Assembly (NCBI RefSeq): GCF_025755255.1
Contig: NZ_JALIEB010000001.1
Location: 124,001 to 188,000 of the forward strand
Origin: Roseobacter sinensis
Lineage (GTDB): Bacteria > Pseudomonadota > Alphaproteobacteria > Rhodobacterales > Rhodobacteraceae
Direction of reading: 5' to 3'
Length of the DNA: 64,000 nt
The notes beneath the pieces were generated by a model. It was not told where the DNA came from, searched no databases, and saw only the letters and a list, made by a program, of their open reading frames with translations. Position numbers and translations under genes: made by a program. Shown in pieces: positions 11,428 through 20,815 of the stretch (within the stretch, counting starts at the first letter, position 1; each line of letters opens with the position of its first letter).

Positions 11428-11455
11428 TTTCAAGCTTAAAATTTCAGACTTGAAA
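11428..11455. promoter_or_regulatory. Two abutting 14-bp palindromes in the kynA/abmA divergent control region
   Basis: TTTCAAGCTTAAAA (11428-11441) and TTTCAGACTTGAAA (11442-11455) are adjacent imperfect palindromes. The outer half-sites ATTTCAAG and CTTGAAAT also form one larger dyad, centres two helical turns apart. The AT-rich block stands out in GC-rich DNA and sits between two divergent start codons. The operon encodes a MarR regulator, whose family usually binds short palindromes like these. Binding itself is inferred. Confidence 0.6.
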
Positions 11456-11511
11456 TATTCCAGCAGCGCGCCTACCCTCCCTCAAAAGATCTCGAACAGA
11501 AAGGGAAGGTG

Positions 11512-13803
11512 ATGCGCGTCGCATGTCTCGGCGGTGGCCCGGCGGGTCTCTACTTTGCGATATCGCTGAAACTGCGCCAACCGGACGCGGATGTCACGGT
11601 GTTTGAGCGCAACAAACCCGATGATACCTTCGGCTGGGGCGTGGTCCTGTCGGACGAAACGCTCGACAATCTGATGCAGAATGACACCGAGAGCGCCAAG
11701 GCGATCCGCGCGCATTTCGCCTATTGGGACGATATCGCGGTCTATTACCGGGGCGACAAGCAGCTTTCCACCGGCCACGGATTCTGCGGCATCGGCCGCA
11801 AGCGGCTGCTGCTCTTGCTTCAGCAGCGGGCGCGGGAGCTAGGCGTCGAGCTGGTCTTCGAGCATCAGGTCGAAAGTGTCGCCGCGTTCGCCAAGGGCTA
11901 CGACCTCGTCGTGGCGTCCGATGGGCTGAACTCCGTCGCCCGGACCGAATTCGCCGCGCACTTCAAGCCCGACATCGACATGCGCGCCTGCAAGTTCGTC
12001 TGGCTCGGCACCCATCAGAAGTTCGACGACGCCTTCACCTTCATTTTCGAAGAGACCGACAAGGGCTGGGTCTGGGCGCACGCCTATCAGTTCGACGCCG
12101 ACACCGCGACTTTCATCGTCGAGACCGATGCAGCCACATGGGAGGCCTATGGCTTTGGCGAGATGAGCCAAGCGGAGAGCACCGCGGTCTGCGAGGACAT
12201 CTTCAAGGACTACCTCGGCGGCCATGCGCTGATGACCAATGCCAACCACATCCGCGGCTCGGCCTGGATCAACTTCCCGCGTCTCCTCTGTGAAAACTGG
12301 AGCCATGAGAACATCGTGCTGATGGGCGATGCCTCGGCGTCGGCGCATTTCTCCATCGGCTCGGGCACCAAGCTTGCGTTGGAAAGCGCGATTGCCCTCG
12401 CCGATTACGTGACCACCAAGGACACGCTGGCCGAAGCCTTCGCGCTCTATCAGGACGAACGGCGCCTTGAGGTGCTGCGCCTGCAATCGGCGGCGCGCAA
12501 CTCGCTGGAATGGTTCGAGGAGGTGCACCGCTACCTCGGTCTCGACCCGGTCCAGTTCAACTATTCCCTGCTCACCCGCAGCCAGCGCATCAGCCACGAG
12601 AACCTGCGCTTGCGCGACCCCGACTGGCTGACAAGCGCCGAGCGCTGGTTCCAGACCCGCGCGGGCGGGCCTGAGAACCCCGTCCGCGCGCCCATGTTCG
12701 CGCCCTTCAAGCTGCGCGAGATGACGCTCGAGAACCGCGTTGTGGTCTCACCCATGGCGCAATACAAGGCGGTGGACGGCTGCCCGACCGATTGGCACTT
12801 CGTGCATTATGCCGAACGCGCGAAAGGCGGGGCGGGGCTTGTCTACACCGAGATGACCTGCGTCTCGCCCACGGGTCGCATCACCCCCGGCTGCCCGGGC
12901 CTTTACGCGCCCGAGCACGAGGCCGCCTGGGCAAAGCTGACCGATTTCGTGCACCGCGAGACGGCGGCCAAGATCTGCTGCCAGATTGGACATTCGGGCC
13001 GCAAGGGCTCCACGAACCTCGGCTGGGAGGGGATGGACAGGCCGCTCGCGGACGGGAACTGGGACCTGATCTCCGCCTCCGCCCTCCCGTGGTCGCCGCA
13101 GAACGCCACGCCGCGCGAGATGACCCGCGGGGATATGGATGCGGTCACGGCCGAGTTCGTCGCCGCCACCGAGATGACCGACCGCGCAGGCTTCGACATG
13201 ATCGAACTGCACGCAGCGCATGGCTATCTGATCTCGTCCTTCATCTCGCCTGTCTCGAACCAGCGGACGGATTCCTATGGCGGCAGCCTGGAAAACCGCC
13301 TGCGCTATCCGCTGGAGGTCTTTGCCGCCATGCGCGCCGCCTGGCCCGCCGAAAAGCCCATGTCGGTGCGCATCTCGGCCAACGATTGGATCGGCAATGA
13401 CGGCGTGACTCCCGAAGACGCGGTCGGGATCGCCAAGGCTTTTGCGGAGGCGGGCGCGGATATCATCGATGTCTCCGCCGGGCAAACCTCGACCGCGGCC
13501 AAACCCGTTTACGGCCGCATGTTCCAGACGCCTTTCTCCGACCGCATCCGCAACGAGGCGGGCATCGCCACCATGGCGGTGGGCAATATCTACGAGCCCG
13601 ACCACGTGAATTCGATCCTCATGGCCGGGCGCGCCGATCTGGTCTGCCTCGCCCGGCCGCATCTCTCCAACCCCTATTGGACGTTGCACGCGGGCGCCGA
13701 GATCGGCGACCGCACGCAGGCGTGGCCGCTGCCCTATGGGGCCGGGCGCGACCAGCTCTGGCGCCTCGCGGATCGCGACGCGGAAGCGGCAGGTGCGGTA
13801 TGA
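11512..13803 (+). CDS. abmA: Anthraniloyl-CoA (2-aminobenzoyl-CoA) monooxygenase/reductase, two-domain flavoprotein
   Basis: A fusion enzyme (763 aa) that hydroxylates 2-aminobenzoyl-CoA at C5 and reduces the ring, giving a non-aromatic amino-oxo-cyclohexene-carboxyl-CoA. The N-terminal half (to about residue 385) is a class A flavin monooxygenase with FAD motif [10 protein letters not shown] and the second FAD motif [17 protein letters not shown]. The C-terminal half (from about residue 392, [12 protein letters not shown]) is an old-yellow-enzyme domain with the [17 protein letters not shown] active-site motif. The ATG at 11512 is preceded by GGGAAGG. It opens a seven-gene operon. Salicylyl-CoA 5-hydroxylase homologues are similar in the first half, but the kyn genes and CoA ligase support the anthranilate role. 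Confidence 0.92.
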   Translation: MRVACLGGGPAGLYFAISLKLRQPDADVTVFERNKPDDTFGWGVVLSDETLDNLMQNDTESAKAIRAHFAYWDDIAVYYRGDKQLSTGHGFCGIGRKRLLLLLQQRARELGVELVFEHQVESVAAFAKGYDLVVASDGLNSVARTEFAAHFKPDIDMRACKFVWLGTHQKFDDAFTFIFEETDKGWVWAHAYQFDADTATFIVETDAATWEAYGFGEMSQAESTAVCEDIFKDYLGGHALMTNANHIRGSAWINFPRLLCENWSHENIVLMGDASASAHFSIGSGTKLALESAIALADYVTTKDTLAEAFALYQDERRLEVLRLQSAARNSLEWFEEVHRYLGLDPVQFNYSLLTRSQRISHENLRLRDPDWLTSAERWFQTRAGGPENPVRAPMFAPFKLREMTLENRVVVSPMAQYKAVDGCPTDWHFVHYAERAKGGAGLVYTEMTCVSPTGRITPGCPGLYAPEHEAAWAKLTDFVHRETAAKICCQIGHSGRKGSTNLGWEGMDRPLADGNWDLISASALPWSPQNATPREMTRGDMDAVTAEFVAATEMTDRAGFDMIELHAAHGYLISSFISPVSNQRTDSYGGSLENRLRYPLEVFAAMRAAWPAEKPMSVRISANDWIGNDGVTPEDAVGIAKAFAEAGADIIDVSAGQTSTAAKPVYGRMFQTPFSDRIRNEAGIATMAVGNIYEPDHVNSILMAGRADLVCLARPHLSNPYWTLHAGAEIGDRTQAWPLPYGAGRDQLWRLADRDAEAAGAV

Positions 13804-14519
13804 GACGCGTTCTGGTCACAGGCGGCGGATCGGGCATCGGACGCGCGATTGCCCGCGCCTTCGCGGATCAGGGCGACCACGTCACCATCGCCGGGCGCCG
13901 CGCCGAGACGTTGCAGGAGACTGACGCCGGCCGCGGCATGACCTGCGCGACCGTCGACGTCACGGACGAAGCCGCCGTCGATGCGCTCTTTGCGGATCCC
14001 TTTGACGTGGTGATCGCCAACGCCGGGACAGGCCGCGCCAGCCCGCTGACCGAGGTCAGCCTTGACGAATGGAACAACACGCTTGCGATCAATCTCACCG
14101 GCACGTTCCTGACCTTCCGCGCCGCACTGCGGGGCATGCCCGACGGCGGGCGGCTCATCGCGATCGCCTCGACACAGGCGCTCAAGGGCGGGGGCCGGAT
14201 TGCGGCCTATGCGGCGTCGAAACACGGCGTCCTCGGCCTCGTCCGCTCGGTTGCGCATGAGATCGCGCGCAAGGGGATCACCTGCAACGCCATCTGTCCC
14301 GGCTTCGTCGACACACCGATGGCGGAGGCCGCGGTCAAAAGCGTCATGACGGGTCGCGGGATCGACGCGGACGCGGCCCGTGATATGATCGTCTCGAACA
14401 ATCCGATCGGCCGGCTGATCAGCCCCGAGGAGGTCGCCTCCGCCGCGCTCTATCTCGCGTCGCCGGGGGCTGCGATGGTCAACGGTCATGCGCTTTCGGT
14501 CTCGGGAGGAGAGATATGA
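13800..14519 (+). CDS. Short-chain dehydrogenase/reductase of the anthraniloyl-CoA operon
   Basis: NAD(P)-dependent oxidoreductase (239 aa) of the classical SDR family. The cofactor motif is [15 protein letters not shown] is present at IANAGTG, the catalytic Ser precedes TQALKG in [11 protein letters not shown], and the catalytic YxxxK is YAASK. The ATG overlaps the abmA stop (ATGA). The sequence ends SVSGGEI, usual for tetrameric SDRs. In this context it most likely oxidises a hydroxyacyl-CoA ring product during beta-oxidation-like ring cleavage; the exact step is inferred. Confidence 0.88.
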   Translation: MRRVLVTGGGSGIGRAIARAFADQGDHVTIAGRRAETLQETDAGRGMTCATVDVTDEAAVDALFADPFDVVIANAGTGRASPLTEVSLDEWNNTLAINLTGTFLTFRAALRGMPDGGRLIAIASTQALKGGGRIAAYAASKHGVLGLVRSVAHEIARKGITCNAICPGFVDTPMAEAAVKSVMTGRGIDADAARDMIVSNNPIGRLISPEEVASAALYLASPGAAMVNGHALSVSGGEI

Positions 14520-14995
14520 CGGCCAGGACACACGCCCGCACCGATCGCACCTCGAAGGCCCACCTGCGGCTCTGGCTGCGGCTTCTGAAGGTCAACCGCT
14601 CCGTTGAGGCCGAGCTGCGCGAGCGGCTGCGTCTGGAGTTCGGCACGACGCTGCCCCGGTTCGACGTGATGTCGGCGCTCTACCGCAATCCAAAGGGCAT
14701 GAAGATGAGCGAGCTCTCACGCATGCTGATGGTGTCGAATGGCAACGTCACGGGCATCGTCGACCGGCTCACCGAAGATGGCTTCATGCTGCGCGAGGCG
14801 GTGCCGGGTGACCGCCGCGCTGCCCGTGTGCGCCTGACCCAACGCGGTATCGCCGAGTTCGAGCGACAGGCCGCAGCGCACGAGACCTGGGTGAGCGAGC
14901 TTCTGGGCGGGCTCGGGCCCGAGGACACGCAGCGGCTGGCCGACGATCTGGGCACCGCCCTGACCCTGCCAAATGCGGAGCGGGACGATGCGTGA
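14516..14995 (+). CDS. MarR-family transcriptional regulator
   Basis: A 159-residue winged-helix regulator. The DNA-binding part is [24 protein letters not shown], with the wing at [19 protein letters not shown] (DRR of the family). Related MarR proteins in aromatic CoA-ester operons sense the acyl-CoA substrate and repress the catabolic genes. It is embedded in the operon, with an ATGA overlap to the SDR and an 8-nt overlap to the hydratase, so it is autoregulated if it binds the palindromes at 11428-11455. Ligand unknown; anthraniloyl-CoA is the obvious candidate. Confidence 0.92.
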   Translation: MTARTHARTDRTSKAHLRLWLRLLKVNRSVEAELRERLRLEFGTTLPRFDVMSALYRNPKGMKMSELSRMLMVSNGNVTGIVDRLTEDGFMLREAVPGDRRAARVRLTQRGIAEFERQAAAHETWVSELLGGLGPEDTQRLADDLGTALTLPNAERDDA

Positions 14996-15785
14996 TCCAC
15001 AGCACTTCAGATGCGAGATCGCCGACCGCATTGCCACAATCACCCTCGACCGGCCAGAGCGGAAGAACCCGCTCACCTTCGAGAGCTACGCCGAACTGCG
15101 CGACTGGTTCCGCGATTTGGCATACTCCGAGGATATCGATGCGGTCGTCTTCGCGTCGAACGGAGGCAATTTCAGCTCGGGCGGTGATGTGCATGATATC
15201 ATCGGCCCCCTCACCCAGATGAACATGAAGGAGCTGCTGGCCTTCACCCGCATGACCGGCGATCTGGTGAAAGCGATGGTGAATTGCGGCAAGCCCGTGA
15301 TCGCGGCCATCGACGGCATCTGCGTGGGCGCGGGCGCAATCATCGCCATGGCATCGGACCTGCGCATCGCAACGCCCGAGGCCAAGACCGCCTTTCTCTT
15401 CACGCGCGTAGGCCTCGCAGGCTGCGACATGGGCGCCTGCGCGATCCTGCCGCGGATCATCGGGCAGGGCCGCGCGGCCGAACTGCTCTATACCGGGCGC
15501 AGCATGAGCGCCGAGGAAGGCCACGCCTGGGGCTTTCACAACCGCATCGTGCCCGCCGAAGACCTCGCCTCTGAAGCGCGCAGCCTCGCCGAGCGGCTCG
15601 TCGCGGGCCCCAACTTCGCCCATATGATGACCAAAACGATGCTGGCGCAGGAATGGTCGATGTCGATCGAACAGGCCATTGAGGCCGAAGCGCAGGCCCA
15701 GGCCATCTGCATGCAGACCGGCGATTTCGAACGCGCCTACACGGCCTTCGTGGCCAAGGACAAACCGGTGTTCGAGGGCAACTGA
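14988..15785 (+). CDS. Enoyl-CoA hydratase/isomerase of the anthraniloyl-CoA operon
   Basis: Crotonase-fold enzyme (265 aa). Oxyanion-hole segments are SSGGDVHDI (residues about 65-73) and the second in [18 protein letters not shown], and the [16 protein letters not shown] helix follows, with an acidic residue differing from the usual Glu position of fatty-acid hydratases. The ATG at 14988 follows GGAGCGGGACG and overlaps the MarR end. It probably hydrates or hydrolytically opens the cyclic enoyl-CoA intermediate. It also resembles ring-opening crotonases of other aromatic CoA pathways, so simple fatty-acid hydratase function is unlikely. Confidence 0.9.
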   Translation: MRDPQHFRCEIADRIATITLDRPERKNPLTFESYAELRDWFRDLAYSEDIDAVVFASNGGNFSSGGDVHDIIGPLTQMNMKELLAFTRMTGDLVKAMVNCGKPVIAAIDGICVGAGAIIAMASDLRIATPEAKTAFLFTRVGLAGCDMGACAILPRIIGQGRAAELLYTGRSMSAEEGHAWGFHNRIVPAEDLASEARSLAERLVAGPNFAHMMTKTMLAQEWSMSIEQAIEAEAQAQAICMQTGDFERAYTAFVAKDKPVFEGN

Positions 15786-16948
15786 TGGCGGACCGAAGCT
15801 TCCTCACCTGGCCCTTCTTCGATGACCGTCACCGCGCGCTGGCGGCGGAGCTCGAGGCCTGGGCCGGTGACGCGCTGGCCGGGGTGGACCACAGCGACAC
15901 CGATGCCGCCTGCCGCGTGCTGGTGGCCGCCCTCGGCGAGGCGGGCTGGCTCAGACATGCGACCGTCGACCCCGAGGGCGACGCCCCGCTCGACGTGCGC
16001 AGCCTCTGCCTGATCCGTGAGACGCTGGCCCGCCACGACGGGCTTGCCGATTTCGCCTTCGCCATGCAGGGCCTCGGCACCGGCGCGATCTCGCTCTTCG
16101 GCACGCCGGAGCAGCAAGGTGAATGGCTGCCCAAGGTCCGTCGCGGCGAGGCGCTCTCGGCCTTCGCGCTGACCGAACCCGCGTCCGGCTCTGATGTGGC
16201 CAACGTCAGCATGACGGCCACGCGTGAGGGCAATGAGTATTTGTTGACGGGTGAAAAGACCTGGATCTCCAACGGCGGTATCGCCGATCTCTACACCGTC
16301 TTTGCCCGCACCGGCGACGCCCCCGGCGCGCGCGGTCTGTCGGCGTTCCTGGTGCCCGCCGGGCTGCCCGGCTTTGAGGTGACCGAGCGGTTGGAGGTGA
16401 TGGCCCCGCACCCGCTCGCCACTCTGCGTTTCGAAGAGGTGTGCCTCCCCGCGACAGCCCGCATCGGCGAGAGCGGCGCGGGCTTCAAGATCGCCATGTC
16501 GGTGCTTGATGTCTTCCGCTCGACCGTGGCTGCTGCAGCACTCGGCTTTGCCCGCCGCGCGCTGGATGAGGCGCTCGACCGCACCGCCACCCGGCAAGTC
16601 CAGGGCGCGCCGCTCAGTGATTTGCAGATGGTGCAGGGGCACCTGGCCGATATGGCCCTCGACATCGACGCCAGCGCCCTGCTGGTCTACCGCGCCGCCT
16701 GGGCCAAGGATACGGGCGCGCCCCGGGTGACCCGCGAGGCCGCGATGGCCAAGCTCTTTTCCACCGATCAGGCGCAGCAGGTGATCGACCGTGCGGTCCA
16801 GCTGCACGGTGGCGACGGCGTGCGCAAGGGCCAGAAGGTTGAGGAGTTATATCGCGATATCAGAGCCTTGCGCATCTATGAGGGTGCCTCCGACGTCCAG
16901 CGCGTGATCATCGCGCGGCAGATCATGGCGGAGCATCAGGGGAGGTAG
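15785..16948 (+). CDS. Acyl-CoA dehydrogenase of the anthraniloyl-CoA operon
   Basis: FAD-dependent acyl-CoA dehydrogenase (387 aa). FAD and substrate motifs are [13 protein letters not shown] and [11 protein letters not shown]; the C-terminal [20 protein letters not shown] and [16 protein letters not shown] are characteristic. The ATG shares a base with the hydratase stop. The dehydrogenase would introduce a double bond in a ring or chain CoA thioester after reduction by the AbmA C-terminal domain. Substrate assignment rests on operon context. Confidence 0.92.
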   Translation: MADRSFLTWPFFDDRHRALAAELEAWAGDALAGVDHSDTDAACRVLVAALGEAGWLRHATVDPEGDAPLDVRSLCLIRETLARHDGLADFAFAMQGLGTGAISLFGTPEQQGEWLPKVRRGEALSAFALTEPASGSDVANVSMTATREGNEYLLTGEKTWISNGGIADLYTVFARTGDAPGARGLSAFLVPAGLPGFEVTERLEVMAPHPLATLRFEEVCLPATARIGESGAGFKIAMSVLDVFRSTVAAAALGFARRALDEALDRTATRQVQGAPLSDLQMVQGHLADMALDIDASALLVYRAAWAKDTGAPRVTREAAMAKLFSTDQAQQVIDRAVQLHGGDGVRKGQKVEELYRDIRALRIYEGASDVQRVIIARQIMAEHQGR

Positions 16949-16951
16949 GCC

Positions 16952-18571
16952 ATGCTGGGACCAAGCGCACATGTGGACACCTTCACGCGGGACAACCTGC
17001 CGCCGCCCGAGGTGCTGCCCGACTTCCTGCTCGACAATTTCGATTACCCTGAGCGGCTCAATGCCGCCGTCGAGCTGACCGACGCAATGGTCGCGAAGGG
17101 CTTCGGCGACAACACCGCGCTCATCGGCAACGGGCGCCGGCGCACCTACAAGGAGCTCTCCGACTGGACCAACCGCCTCGCCCACGCGGTGGTGGAGGAT
17201 CTGAAGGTCAAACCGGGCAACCGGGTGCTGATCCGCTCGGCCAACAACCCCGCGATGGTCGCCTGTTGGCTTGCGGCCACCAAGGCGGGTGCTGTCGTCG
17301 TGAACACCATGCCGATGCTGCGCGCGGGCGAGCTCGCCAAGATCGTCGAAAAGGCGCAGATCACCCACGCGCTCTGCGATACCCGATTGATGGACGAGAT
17401 GGTGGCCTGCGCAAAGAGGTCGAGCGTCCTGACATCGGTCGTGGGCTTCGACGGCACCTCGAACCACGACGCCGAGCTGGATCGCCTCGCGCTGGAGAAG
17501 CCCGTACAGTTCGACGCGGTGCCGACAGGCCGCGACGATGTGGCCCTGCTCGGCTTCACCTCCGGCACCACCGGCGATCCGAAAGCGACGATGCACTTCC
17601 ACCGTGATTTGCTGATCATCGCCGACGGCTACGCGCGCGAGGTCTTGGGTGTCACACCGGAAGATATCTTCGTCGGCTCGCCGCCGCTCGCCTTCACCTT
17701 TGGGCTCGGGGGGCTGGCGATCTTCCCGCTGCGCTTCGGCGCGGCGGCGACGCTGCTGGAGACCGCCTCGCCGCCCAACATGATCGAGATCATCGAGAAG
17801 TACCGCGCCACAGTCTGCTTTACCGCCCCCACCGCCTATCGCGCAATGATGCGGGCGATGGACGAGGGCGCGGACCTCTCCAGCCTGCGCGCGGCTGTCT
17901 CGGCAGGCGAGACGCTTCCGGGCCCCGTCTATGACGAGTGGATGGCCAAGACCGGCAAGCCGATGCTCGACGGCATCGGTGCCACCGAGATGCTGCACAT
18001 CTTCATCTCCAACCGCTTCGACGATCACAAACCCGCCTGCACCGGCAAGCCGGTGACGGGCTACGAGGCGCGGCTGATCGACGCGCAGGGCGCAGAGGTC
18101 CCGGACGGTACGCCTGGGCGGCTGGCCGTGCGCGGCCCCACCGGCTGCCGCTATCTCGCGGACCACCGGCAGGGGAGTTACGTCAAAGACGGCTGGAACA
18201 TCACCGGCGACACCTTCGTGCGCGATACCGAAGGCTATCTGCATTTCGCCGCCCGAAACGACGATATGATCGTCTCCTCCGGGTACAACATCGCCGGCCC
18301 CGAGGTCGAAGCTGCCCTGCTGGGCCATGACGCCGTGGTCGAATGCGGCGTGATCGGCGTGCCCGACGACGAACGCGGGCATATCGTCGAGGCGCATGTG
18401 GTCCTCGCCGAGGGCATCGCAGCGGACGATAAGACCGTCAAGATGTTGCAGGATCATGTCAAGGCAACGATCGCGCCCTACAAGTACCCTCGCTCGATCC
18501 GTTTCATCACGGAGTTGCCCAAGACTCAGACGGGCAAGATCCAGCGCTTCCGCCTGCGCGGCGAGGCGTGA
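16952..18571 (+). CDS. abmG: 2-aminobenzoate-CoA ligase (benzoate-CoA ligase family)
   Basis: ATP-dependent ligase (539 aa) that activates anthranilate to anthraniloyl-CoA, the entry step of the pathway. The adenylation P-loop is FTSGTTGDPKATMH, A5-type motif DGIGATEMLHIF, and the C-terminal catalytic lysine lies in KTQTGKIQR. The N-terminal HVDTFTRDNLPP and overall form are those of benzoate-CoA ligase relatives. It lies 3 nt after the dehydrogenase. Benzoate or a hydroxybenzoate cannot be excluded as substrate from sequence, but kynU and abmA beside it make anthranilate by far the best guess. Confidence 0.9.
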   Translation: MLGPSAHVDTFTRDNLPPPEVLPDFLLDNFDYPERLNAAVELTDAMVAKGFGDNTALIGNGRRRTYKELSDWTNRLAHAVVEDLKVKPGNRVLIRSANNPAMVACWLAATKAGAVVVNTMPMLRAGELAKIVEKAQITHALCDTRLMDEMVACAKRSSVLTSVVGFDGTSNHDAELDRLALEKPVQFDAVPTGRDDVALLGFTSGTTGDPKATMHFHRDLLIIADGYAREVLGVTPEDIFVGSPPLAFTFGLGGLAIFPLRFGAAATLLETASPPNMIEIIEKYRATVCFTAPTAYRAMMRAMDEGADLSSLRAAVSAGETLPGPVYDEWMAKTGKPMLDGIGATEMLHIFISNRFDDHKPACTGKPVTGYEARLIDAQGAEVPDGTPGRLAVRGPTGCRYLADHRQGSYVKDGWNITGDTFVRDTEGYLHFAARNDDMIVSSGYNIAGPEVEAALLGHDAVVECGVIGVPDDERGHIVEAHVVLAEGIAADDKTVKMLQDHVKATIAPYKYPRSIRFITELPKTQTGKIQRFRLRGEA

Positions 18572-18583
18572 GGAATTTTTCAC

Positions 18584-19021
18584 ATGGCACTTTGCAAGAT
18601 TGGACAGCGCGTGGCACATCGCATCATCGACCCTGACGGCTGGGCGCCGGCCAAAGGCTATGCCAACGGCGTTCTGACCGAGGACGGTGTCCTCTTTGTC
18701 GGCGGGCAGATCGGCTGGACAGCAGACCAGCGCTTCGAAGAGCATGATTTCATCGGGCAGATGACGCAGGCACTGAAGAACATCCGCGAGGTGATCGAAT
18801 CCGCAGGTGGGACGGCATCCGACATCACACGGCTGACCTGGTACATCATCGACAAGAAGGAATACCTCGCAAGGCAGGGCGAGATCGGCGCCGCCTACCG
18901 CAGCGTGCTGGGCCGGCATTTTCCGGCCATGTCGGTTGTGGTAGTCTCCGGTCTGATCGAAGATGACGCGCTGCTGGAAATCGAAGCCACCGCGGTCATC
19001 AAATCTGCCGCACGGGCCTGA
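18584..19021 (+). CDS. RidA-family (YjgF/UK114) protein at the end of the anthraniloyl-CoA operon
   Basis: A 145-residue member of the RidA superfamily of trimeric enamine/imine deaminases and relatives. Matching features are the GVLTEDGVLFVGGQIGWTAD region, QMTQALKNIREVIESAGG and the C-terminal LLEIEATAVI, where archetypal RidA has an Arg/Glu active-site pair. Here an IEATAVI ending replaces the usual VEIEAIA, so the subgroup may not be a classical RidA. It is 12 nt downstream of the CoA ligase, and so co-transcribed. It may speed release of ammonia from an amino-dienyl or imine intermediate; this is inference. Confidence 0.85.
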   Translation: MALCKIGQRVAHRIIDPDGWAPAKGYANGVLTEDGVLFVGGQIGWTADQRFEEHDFIGQMTQALKNIREVIESAGGTASDITRLTWYIIDKKEYLARQGEIGAAYRSVLGRHFPAMSVVVVSGLIEDDALLEIEATAVIKSAARA

Positions 19022-19067
19022 ACCCGCCGAAGCATCTTGCAGGCCAAATCGCGCCCTGCGGGTCCGG

Positions 19068-19463
19068 TCACCGGTTGTCAGAACCAGATTCGCTCTGATC
19101 CACGATCCGGATCAGGGTGCCCAGCCTGATCTGAAACAGGCTCCGCCCCGCGATGCGGACCTGCTGCCCGGCGCGCCATCCATTTGGCAAATCCACCGCC
19201 ACAACGGCGGTGAAGGTAATCTCAGCCAGCGTGGTATCGGAAACGGTCATGGCTTGCTCGACCACCTGACAGCGCCGCGCAAACGCCCGCGCGCCCGTCT
19301 CGGCCAACGACCGGAACGCTTCCAAGCCTCTCGCCTCTGCCGTGACAGCGCCGTCAACCAAGTTCTGGAAGCGAACGTCATGCGAAACCAGCCGGAGCAT
19401 GCCCGGGACGTCGCGCCGGTTGTAGGCTGCCAGATATCGTCGGATCTCGGCCGGCAGTGTCAT
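19068..19463 (-). CDS. SnoaL/NTF2-like fold protein
   Basis: A 131-residue protein with the cone-shaped alpha+beta NTF2 fold pattern: N-terminal helix EIRRYLAAYNRRDVPGML, then strands RFQNLVDGAV, TTLAEITFTAVVAVDLPNG and RSLFQIRLGTLIRIVDQSE. The family includes cyclases, isomerases and binding proteins, and no catalytic residues can be picked. The start at 19463 gives the family-like N-terminus, although the ribosome site is weak; the frame extends to 19529. It is convergent with the RidA gene. Confidence 0.65.
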   Translation of the reverse strand: MTLPAEIRRYLAAYNRRDVPGMLRLVSHDVRFQNLVDGAVTAEARGLEAFRSLAETGARAFARRCQVVEQAMTVSDTTLAEITFTAVVAVDLPNGWRAGQQVRIAGRSLFQIRLGTLIRIVDQSESGSDNR

Positions 19464-19476
19464 CAGGCGCCTGAGA

Positions 19477-19671
19477 TCACAGCCAGTGATGACCGAGGGG
19501 GCGCCGGTGCGGTGGTGTTTGGCAATCAATCAAGCCAATATCTCTCCGCATATGCGCAGACAGCTCCAGACCGGTCATACCTCGCGAGAGCCGTACGGGA
19601 GCGGACCGGGCAGACGCACCAGACAGCTTGAAAGATATTATCTTTTTCAAAACATTATGATATGGTTTCAT
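19477..19671 (-). CDS. Small DUF1127-like protein
   Basis: A 64-residue basic protein beginning MKPYHNVLKKI. The middle segment SAHMRRDIGLID resembles the core of DUF1127 proteins, where a short helix leads to an RDIGL motif; in that family some members bind RNA. A GAGG ribosome site lies 8 nt before the ATG at 19671, which supports translation despite the short length. The C-terminus QTPPHRRPLGHHWL is not family-like. It diverges from the LysR gene with a 107-nt gap and precedes the SnoaL gene on the same strand. Confidence 0.5.
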   Translation of the reverse strand: MKPYHNVLKKIISFKLSGASARSAPVRLSRGMTGLELSAHMRRDIGLIDCQTPPHRRPLGHHWL

Positions 19672-19778
19672 GGTGTGAACCTCGATCAGGAACGGCCTCT
19701 GCCGCCGTCGAAGTATCGCCGAACGCCGCGAGCGTTCCCAACAAAAGCCGAGATACAAGGTATAAGTGAGGTTTATGT

Positions 19779-20675
19779 ATGAGCCGCTCTCCGCTTCCCC
19801 CGCTTGCGGCCGCGCGTGTCTTCGAGGCAGCGGCGCGCCACGGCAACTTCACCGCGGCCGCATCGGAACTGGGGATGACACAGGCGGCGGTAAGCTATCA
19901 GATCAAGGTCCTGGAAGAGCGCGTCGGCGCGCCCCTGTTTCACCGCCAACCGCGCGGCGTACGGGTCACTGCGGTCGGCGCGCGGTTGGCCGACCGGATG
20001 ACGGCTTCGTTTGACATGATCGCGGATGCCTATGCCGAGGCCAGGGGCACGTCTCAGGGCCTGCTCTCGATCAGCGCCATCCCGACCTTCGCGACCAACT
20101 TTCTCGCGCGGAGGCTCGGCCGGTTCCAGATGGCAAACCCGGATATCGCGGTCCGCATCGAGGTGAGCGAGACGCTCATCGACTTCAATGCGACCGGCTT
20201 TGATGTGGCAATCCGTGGCGGCAAGGGAGACTGGCCGGGGCTGACCAGTCACCTGATCATGAAAACCGCCTTCACCCCGATGCTCAGCCCCGCACTGGCC
20301 GAGACGGTCGGAGGGGTCAAGACGCCTGAAGACCTTGCCAAACTGCCGATCCTCGCCCCAGCCGATCCATGGTGGCGGTTCTGGTTCGAAGCCGCTGGTG
20401 CCTCAATGGCGGAGTTCGACAAAGGTGCAGCAGGCAATTTCGGCCCGATGGTGATCGAAGCAAATGCGGCCATGGCCGGACATGGGGTTGCGATGCTCAC
20501 GCCCGATTTCTTCCGCGAGGAGATCGAGCTTGGGTTGCTGGTGCAGCCATTCGAGCTCGCCTGCGACAACGGCAGCGCCTACTGGCTGACCTACCCGGAA
20601 AGCCGACGAACTTCGCCCAAGATCAGGACGTTCCGCAAGTGGCTGGATGCCGAGATGGAGCGCTTCAACAGCTGA
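19779..20675 (+). CDS. LysR-family transcriptional regulator (GcvA-like)
   Basis: A 298-residue LysR regulator. The winged helix-turn-helix is PLPPLAAARVFEAAARHG followed by NFTAAASELGMTQAAVSYQI, and it ends at FHRQPRGVRVTAVG, the pattern seen in GcvA-like regulators. The C-terminal co-inducer domain begins near residue 90 (GLLSISAIPTFATNF). The ATG at 19779 follows GTGAGG. It diverges from the small DUF1127-like gene, which may be its target; no other target is apparent. Confidence 0.93.
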   Translation: MSRSPLPPLAAARVFEAAARHGNFTAAASELGMTQAAVSYQIKVLEERVGAPLFHRQPRGVRVTAVGARLADRMTASFDMIADAYAEARGTSQGLLSISAIPTFATNFLARRLGRFQMANPDIAVRIEVSETLIDFNATGFDVAIRGGKGDWPGLTSHLIMKTAFTPMLSPALAETVGGVKTPEDLAKLPILAPADPWWRFWFEAAGASMAEFDKGAAGNFGPMVIEANAAMAGHGVAMLTPDFFREEIELGLLVQPFELACDNGSAYWLTYPESRRTSPKIRTFRKWLDAEMERFNS

Positions 20676-20776
20676 CCGATGGTAGGCCTGCAGCACCCGG
20701 CGTGACGAAGCGCGTTCGAAAAGATCTTGGAACTTTTCCGCAGATCTCGGCGTTTTATTGCCGAACACCACAGCAC

Positions 20777-20798
20777 GGGGCCGCATCGGCCCCCTTTT
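20777..20798 (+). terminator. Hairpin with T-run between the LysR gene and the DUF883 gene
   Basis: GGGGCCG and CGGCCCC pair around a 3-nt loop and are followed by CTTTT. It would end the LysR transcript. It is only 18 nt before the DUF883 start codon and 5-10 nt before its GGAGG site, so if it is inside the DUF883 leader it could also act on that gene. Confidence 0.7.
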
Positions 20799-20815
20799 AA
20801 CTTCAGGAGGGCCAA

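Noticed and set aside
16847-18919. 690-codon minus-strand ORF across the CoA ligase
   Set aside because: Antisense to abmG, which has clear adenylation motifs; the shadow has no family motif.
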